Virus record (IMG/VR): IMGVR_UViG_3300037351_000031
Location: 1-37,609 of that record
Reading direction: 5' to 3' (one strand)
From: a virus
DNA: 37,609 bases
The notes under the pieces were generated by a model that did not search any database, was not told the DNA's origin, and saw nothing but the letters and a program-made list of their open reading frames with translations. Positions 34,301-37,609 of the stretch are shown piece after piece (the first letter of the stretch is position 1; each line of letters starts with the position of its first letter). Made by a program: the position numbers and the translations under genes.

Positions 34301-35279
34301 CAACCAGACGCTGTTCGCCAACTTCTGGTCGGCGACGCTGCCCATCTTCCAGCAAATCAAGACACAGGGAATCGACTTTCTGCACACCAACCTCGACCAG
34401 TTCCGGTCCATCTGGCAGAACGACTGGCAGGCGATACAAACCCAACTCCAGACCAGTTGGTCCCAGATGCAAGGTGACTTCAACAACATCAAGACTCAGG
34501 GCCTCGACGTGGTGAAGACCGACATGGATTCGTTCAAGTCGACCTGGTCCACCGACTGGCAGGACGTGTCCTCGGCCGTGAGCGGGGTATGGGGGTCGCT
34601 CAGCCCGACCTTCTCAAGCATCAATACCGCAGTGTTGGGACTCGATGGTGCCATCGGCCAGCTCAAGGGGGACTGGTCGTCGGCGTGGAGTTCCATGGCT
34701 GGCGATGTCACGGCCGCCTTCGGCTCCAACCCGTCGAACACCCTGTACGGGACGGGTCAGGACCTGATGCAGGGACTCATCAACGGGGTCAACTCCAAGA
34801 GCGGGTCGCTGAGCGGTGCGGTGACGACAGCGGTGAGCGGAGCGGTATCCGCGGCGAAGACCGCCGCCGGGACACATAGCCCGAGCACCATCACCCACGG
34901 CATCGGTCAGAACCTGATGGAAGGGCTGGCCAACGGCATCCTCGACAACGCCGACCTGGCCACCGTGGCCATGACCAAGGTGGCAACGGCTGTTGCTGGC
35001 GTTCCCATCCACGCCCCGGTCGTCACCGGTCCCTCGCCAGCCATCGCCGCCCTGTCCGCTCTCGGGGCACAAGCGACTTCCCCGGCCGTCGCCGCAAGTG
35101 CTTCCGGCGGCGACACGGTCATCACGGTGGCCGAGGGAGCGGTCCAGATCAACCTCCACGGTGCCGTCAGCCCCGCTGTGGCCAGCGCTGCGCAGGCTGG
35201 GGCCGTACAGGGCATCGCACAGCTCACAGCGGCTCTCAGGGCCGGTACGAACCCGTCTAGGAGGGTCCCTGCCTCATGA
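28386..35279 (+). CDS. Tape measure protein, 2297 aa
   Basis: Length, position and layout identify the tape measure. After a short lead, 26-residue repeats fill about 31-440. The conserved tape-measure core follows at about 615-800 (GIVVGGVVGFAAFSAAALKM, then ATNIGNAFLHSG). Hydrophobic stretches occur near 1102-1124 (FAITIGTVMAAAVAVFAV) and 1245-1340. Two copies of a G-x-D-x-x-x-G-L-x-N-G module with FSPS or HSPS lie near 1380-1530 and 2110-2200, and Trp-spaced helical repeats near 1945-2090. At about 0.15 nm per residue the tail would be about 345 nm. Codon use is AT-richer in the first half and GC-rich from about 31650. Confidence 0.9.
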   Translation: MIVGTATVLVLADDSEFDASLQAGTADGFSGLSSDAEVAGADAGTALRDGVQPGLMGMSEDADKAGQDAGNALRDGAAPGLAGLSTDAGIAGQDAGQALRDGAKDGAAGLSTDLGVAGQDAGMALRNEAAPGFAGLSEDADQAGKDAGQALQDSAGVGFSGLARDADKAGDDAAMAIRDGAAPGLAGLESDIGIAGVAGGNALRQGVAPGLKQLTTDAGTAGETAGNALRQGAVNVMQGNATSVSGLGFKESLLGATQPAFTSLQQTAGLAGETAGSALSEGAYNEAKGLSTDIAAVATTTGQTLSGTLGTAGGDAGQALRSGVAPELTSFGTDMGAAGAASGTALKTALAPELSGLSTDIGAAATAAGGVLEADLGDAGQVAGTALRDGIGPAVSQINTDLQGVGVAAGSSLRTGVQVGSAGLVTDLEQTGKDTTTVLKDAGVSGGQALSNGLAAAASTAENTVGDVLGNVPVQVTDKMGEAGKDGGQALSDGLGIGAAGAYQDIQGRWHDASGQLIASTTTTGEDAGEGLRTGLKTSFDYAATDASYAGSELGQKYSDGVGKGIGGLSSLLGAVGLDFGAFGSAADKASSSVEKVGGESEKTGGFLNELGKGIVVGGVVGFAAFSAAALKMGVDFQSSTAAMAAKENIPVQAATNIGNAFLHSGSDIVFSAQQQVAAFTEVAGQMSQVAGHALTTSQTVSFMGKSMDLAEESGTSLSGATTALSQTMQAFQIPLKGATSLSTDLFNASRLTGTGVDALSQTMDRLKAKLGDTAPSVSGFSSLLVDLANHSVTGGRGLTVINSALTTLLKPSADATTAQDNLKKALDGLAPSEVGATNGSAALAAAQTNLGSATAALPPQLQSLAAAYTAGTVTTKQVSDATKDLTVAQAASWKQFTTSADAVTSAKQAAESLAPSLQKLAQEYQAGTVTSAQVTAQTKGLTVAQLAAWKAFTDADGAVSKANDSVSQLGFSVDNAQGKFIGMGNVIGKLHDQIQGETQAQAQATLTTDVGAAASKALLSTVEAGPAAYEKASKAVTDAAAAHHALIVQQQTLGHEFDAIKVSATNMATSFGVDLLPVVRDAVGDFAHFIGFLESHKPLLDAFAITIGTVMAAAVAVFAVNTGTKMVEATSKAITSLGKLTGIFSSSAGASDELTATMTEQNATLSESSTYFDEVSASAKLAAESQATLDESLTSSAATADLLAGNLDVLAASEDALGTAGELAGDEIAAGVEVADGALDATGIGEILTIIGLALLALITIGEEVKDHWRGIATGLEDAWHGIEAAGVEVWHLLDDAWHAIDSVAHEVFDHLGEILKDAGEAMLVALVPMVGIPLLLATHWHQVESDAKAIWGDVVSFIESIPQKILSVFVGAATLLDKVGSDIIHGLWNGLIEEGAIILTVGTTVEHWFLSAMADAPTWLIHIGSDILHGLWNGLLAEASLIISIGSTVEHWVLGAMTAAGTWLLDIGKDVVEGLVKGIEDGAKDAEDAIKSVGHDVVSAAKDVLGVFSPSVIFHQMGADTMKGLANGIKENAALATAEVKALKLSDELVPELDKIDAAGAKMGTDLAKAGQGMVELAEAGKVAATGVAPVVDVIQKIAQALKSAGDIRLPAGLSSDLKSLATLATSLNPGPITAAIAAIKAGFASLSDSGGLKAGVNADDAAIKSLTSELKDAEPVLRAFGTTVSGATKAFGTGASDVEKLASSLGKADSDSKTLSSELDKIGASLKSMTASVTSAAKAVGTDLVNALKLDETAAKAVAPAFAAVSTQVEAGSAKVKATVTDWKDFGKTIDTVLTSIHTLTTDVARIATSLTTAGNGAKVLDTDLSHLATSAKTVATALLSLTTGVTAAEKPLQTMGTVLRSEETSLSAFSSSLKETRTAVTGLSSVLTTVDSGFAKWDTAMKQTVTDAHSIVNQANAMETGLANLTMVLQSTGTAAQSTFTSIKSKGLDVLQAGLAAFSSYWQVSWVNNQTLFANFWSATLPIFQQIKTQGIDFLHTNLDQFRSIWQNDWQAIQTQLQTSWSQMQGDFNNIKTQGLDVVKTDMDSFKSTWSTDWQDVSSAVSGVWGSLSPTFSSINTAVLGLDGAIGQLKGDWSSAWSSMAGDVTAAFGSNPSNTLYGTGQDLMQGLINGVNSKSGSLSGAVTTAVSGAVSAAKTAAGTHSPSTITHGIGQNLMEGLANGILDNADLATVAMTKVATAVAGVPIHAPVVTGPSPAIAALSALGAQATSPAVAASASGGDTVITVAEGAVQINLHGAVSPAVASAAQAGAVQGIAQLTAALRAGTNPSRRVPAS
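28476..29099 (+). repeat. Eight contiguous 78-bp repeats in the tape measure gene
   Basis: The 26-residue unit is about G-L-S-T-D-A-G-I-A-G-Q-D-A-G-Q-A-L-R-D-G-A-A-P-G-L-A. GCTGGTCAGGACGCGGG occurs at 28656 and 28734, and a 22-bp segment is identical at 28983-29004 and 29061-29082, both exactly 78 bp apart. More divergent units continue to about 29700. The identity in DNA suggests recent duplication of units. Confidence 0.8.
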
Positions 35280-37609
35280 CCGTCTCCGTCAGCGCCACCG
35301 CCCAGTTCCAATCGCCTGTCGGCACGGCCCCGTTCAGCGCGGCCAGTGTGACCCCGAGTGGAGTGGCTGTCGGCGACACCATCGTTGTCTCGTTCAAGTT
35401 CACCACCATCGCCGCGACCGTGTCCCCGGCCAACGTGGTCAGCCAGACCTATGCCTCCAGCGGTCAGCCGGCCGGGTTCGCCTTCACCCAGCTCGGCCCC
35501 GACACCGGGGCCTTCGGGTCCGGCTTCTACCCCTACCTGCTGGCCACCAAGCAGGCGACGGCGGCCGACATCGGCCAGACGTTCGACTTCCAGTTCAACG
35601 GGGGCGGGAGCCTCGGCATCCTCGGCATCACCGCCGTGGCCGTGTGCTTGCGGAGCTCCATCGGCGGGTACTACTGCAATCCGGTCGCCGCGCTCTACGA
35701 CCAGAACTGGTTCGGGTCCACGCCGTATTCGGGGACGACCAACTGCGGTCTGGCTTTCGTGGGGGGTGGGCCGTACTACGGCGCATGGACCGGTGCCCCG
35801 GTCGACAGCCACTACACATGGACGAGCGAAATTGTCCAGACCCCGATCGCCGGGACCGACAACATCGTCCAGTCGGCGGCGTTCCTCTCGCAGACTCAGA
35901 CGTTCAACGATTACCCCGACTGGCCGGGCACCACGTCGAGCGGGAATGTGCCCACCGGATTCAACGTCCCGTTCGGCTACTCGTGGACGGCGGGCTGGTA
36001 CGCGGAGACGCCGGGCAACCCCGCGGTGGCCACGCTGGTGTCGCCCGCGGCGGGCGGCTACGTCGACGCCACGCAGAGCTTCCCCTACGAGGCCACGTAC
36101 AACTCGGTCAACGGGCAGGCGGCCAATGCCTATCTGCTCCGGATGAAGGCCAGCGGCGGCGGGTACTTCTACTGGACCGGCACTGCATGGTCGAGTTCGA
36201 TCCCGGGCACTTGGCCGACCTGCTCGGTGGCACCGGGTGGTCTGCTCACCGTCGCCCCGACACACGGACTCACCAACGGCCCGGTCAACTCCGGGGCCTA
36301 CCAGTTCTCCATCGCCTTCCAAGAGGCCGGCGGCAACCTGCAGGGCACGTTCGCCACCGACCAGGTGTTCAACACCAACCCGGCCCCGGTGGTGACCGGC
36401 GTGAGCGCTCCGACTGGGACGCAGAACATCCCCAACCCGACGGTGACCTGGACGGTGACGTTCACCGGGGCGACGCAGGCCGGCTACGAGATCTTCATCT
36501 ACACCGCCGCCCAATGGGGTGCCGGCGGGTTCGTCCCCGGCGTCGGCCCGAACGCATGGTCCTCGGGGTTCGTGCCGTCGACGTCGGATTCGATCGCCAC
36601 GACGGCCATGCTCACCACCGGCAACAATTACCGGGCTTACGTGCAGGTGACCGACAGCCGCGGCGAGATGTCGGCGATGGGTGCCTCGACTACCTACACC
36701 ACGTTCAACGTGCTCATCGAGAACCCGGCCGCGCCGACCCTCAACGTGGTCGCCAACAATGACCCCTCCACCGGGTGCCCCCAGGTCCTCATCGCAGTGA
36801 CGGGCAACGACAACCTGCTCGGCAACAACACCGCCGGGTTCAATACGACGATCGGTACCTGGACGGCGACCAACGCCACACTCACCCTGGACGGCACGCA
36901 CACGCTGGAGGGGTCCTACGCCCTGGCCATCCAGCCGGTGGCCACTGGGGCGGTGACGCTCACCACCGGGCTTTACGAGTTCACCGGACCGGCTGTTGCC
37001 ACGATGCTGTCGATGTTCCGCAACTCATTGGTCGGCACCATTCCCGTGACCATGAGCGTCCTTTGGTACAACTCCGTGGGCTCGCCCGTGGGGGTCCCGC
37101 AATCACTCTCCCCGCTCTCGGTCTCGGATACCGCGTTCACCCCGTTCGCATTGGTGGCCACGCCCGTGCCTGTAGGAGCGACCCAGTTCGCCATTCAACT
37201 GACGTTCACCGCCTCTTCCCTTGCCGTCAACTTTTGGGTCGATGAGGCCGGCGCCTACGAGTCCTCCACCGTCCCGGCGTGGAGCGCGGGCGGTTTCGTC
37301 GGGCACTCGGCACTCCTGCTCCAGTCCTCGCCCGACGGCGTCAACTGGAACGGCGTCAACGGGCTGACCGACGCCGCCCTGCCGTCGCCGAGTCAGTACC
37401 TCACGGCGATTGACCGGACGGCATCGCCAAACCTTCCGACGTACTACCGGGCCGCGGTCATCGGGACTCCGACCGCGGGGGGAACGTTCCAGTCGGCATG
37501 GACAAACGGCGGTCCGGTCACGCCCAACCCGAATGCCCAGTGGTGGTTGCAGATCCCGGGTCAGCCGGCGGGCGCGGTCGGGTTCAACCTGTCGACCGAC
37601 GCGCAGCCC
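35276..37609 (+). CDS. Minor tail protein with Ig-like and carbohydrate-binding-like domains, runs off the window
   Basis: ATG 35276 overlaps the tape measure stop (ATGA) and the frame stays open for 778 codons to the window edge. The N-terminal domain is beta-rich (MTVSVSATAQFQSPVGTAPF, VGDTIVVSFKF). An Ig/FN3-like domain lies near 370-475 (SAPTGTQNIPNPTVTWTVTF). A galactose-binding or CBM-like beta-sandwich spans about 490-665: it begins near GFNTTIGTWTATNATLTLDG, passes YALAIQPVATGAV, and ends AVNFWVDEAGAYESS. Position after the tape measure and these domains suggest a distal-tail or tip protein that touches host surface glycans. The 3' end is not in the window. Confidence 0.75.
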   Translation, partial: MTVSVSATAQFQSPVGTAPFSAASVTPSGVAVGDTIVVSFKFTTIAATVSPANVVSQTYASSGQPAGFAFTQLGPDTGAFGSGFYPYLLATKQATAADIGQTFDFQFNGGGSLGILGITAVAVCLRSSIGGYYCNPVAALYDQNWFGSTPYSGTTNCGLAFVGGGPYYGAWTGAPVDSHYTWTSEIVQTPIAGTDNIVQSAAFLSQTQTFNDYPDWPGTTSSGNVPTGFNVPFGYSWTAGWYAETPGNPAVATLVSPAAGGYVDATQSFPYEATYNSVNGQAANAYLLRMKASGGGYFYWTGTAWSSSIPGTWPTCSVAPGGLLTVAPTHGLTNGPVNSGAYQFSIAFQEAGGNLQGTFATDQVFNTNPAPVVTGVSAPTGTQNIPNPTVTWTVTFTGATQAGYEIFIYTAAQWGAGGFVPGVGPNAWSSGFVPSTSDSIATTAMLTTGNNYRAYVQVTDSRGEMSAMGASTTYTTFNVLIENPAAPTLNVVANNDPSTGCPQVLIAVTGNDNLLGNNTAGFNTTIGTWTATNATLTLDGTHTLEGSYALAIQPVATGAVTLTTGLYEFTGPAVATMLSMFRNSLVGTIPVTMSVLWYNSVGSPVGVPQSLSPLSVSDTAFTPFALVATPVPVGATQFAIQLTFTASSLAVNFWVDEAGAYESSTVPAWSAGGFVGHSALLLQSSPDGVNWNGVNGLTDAALPSPSQYLTAIDRTASPNLPTYYRAAVIGTPTAGGTFQSAWTNGGPVTPNPNAQWWLQIPGQPAGAVGFNLSTDAQP

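Noticed and set aside
34907-36901. 664-codon antisense frame and a 589-codon + frame at 34993-36762
   Set aside because: Both are shadows of the tape measure end and of the minor tail protein that starts at 35276 and runs off the window; their products are Arg/Gly/His-rich and low in hydrophobic structure.
1-37609. Window ends forming a circle
   Set aside because: Joining the end to the start would keep the minor tail frame open for only 15 more codons and shows no recognisable domain continuation; no terminal repeat is visible.
1-37609. CRISPR array, tRNA genes, insertion sequence ends, intrinsic terminators
   Set aside because: I saw no regular repeat-spacer series, no tRNA-like cloverleaf and no transposase gene. 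GC-rich hairpins such as 16658-16670 and 24573-24585 lack a following T-run.

Overview
The window is a stretch of a GC-rich double-stranded DNA tailed-phage genome (or prophage) with a long, non-contractile tail (siphovirus type). Frequent GTG starts, ATGA/GTGA stop-start overlaps, two leaderless-type promoters and the style of the capsid, protease and tail proteins point to an actinobacterial host. No host, integration or replication gene is visible, so lifestyle cannot be judged. Both window edges cut through coding sequence.

Layout on the + strand. Positions 1-9387 hold tail-tip and adsorption genes: an alpha/beta hydrolase, a 152-aa structural protein with two tiny acidic partners, a 1325-aa tail protein whose SGNH-hydrolase domain is interrupted by small beta modules, a 1005-aa beta-helix tail protein with a 20-residue C-terminal repeat, and a small beta protein. 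Positions 9395-10893 hold a leaderless small gene, a 31-aa basic peptide, the endolysin (with an apparent internal start) and a membrane protein. Positions 10893-16588 hold a portal-MuF fusion and a multidomain capsid maturation protease. Positions 19769-28382 hold the major capsid protein, a 511-aa structural protein, the major tail protein, head-tail connection proteins and the frameshifted tail assembly chaperones. Positions 28386-37609 hold a 2297-aa tape measure protein and the start of another minor tail protein.

Two minus-strand insertions interrupt this order. A lone HNH endonuclease gene (27132-27593) lies just before the chaperones. A larger cassette (16864-19661) lies between protease and capsid. 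It encodes a helical protein, a protein with Cas7/RAMP-like sequence features, a 21-aa leader peptide, a nuclease-less terminase-like ATPase with Arg in the P-loop, and a Trp/Cys-rich protein. It also contains about 420 bp of extremely G-skewed DNA without a convincing gene. This cassette is the best candidate for an undescribed system, but its function is unknown.

The + strand genes are tightly packed and often translationally coupled, as in one late operon: head assembly (portal, protease, capsid), head-tail joining, tail assembly (tube, chaperones, tape measure), adsorption (envelope-active tail enzymes) and lysis. The order is unusual in that the lysis genes sit directly before portal and no complete large terminase gene is in the window.
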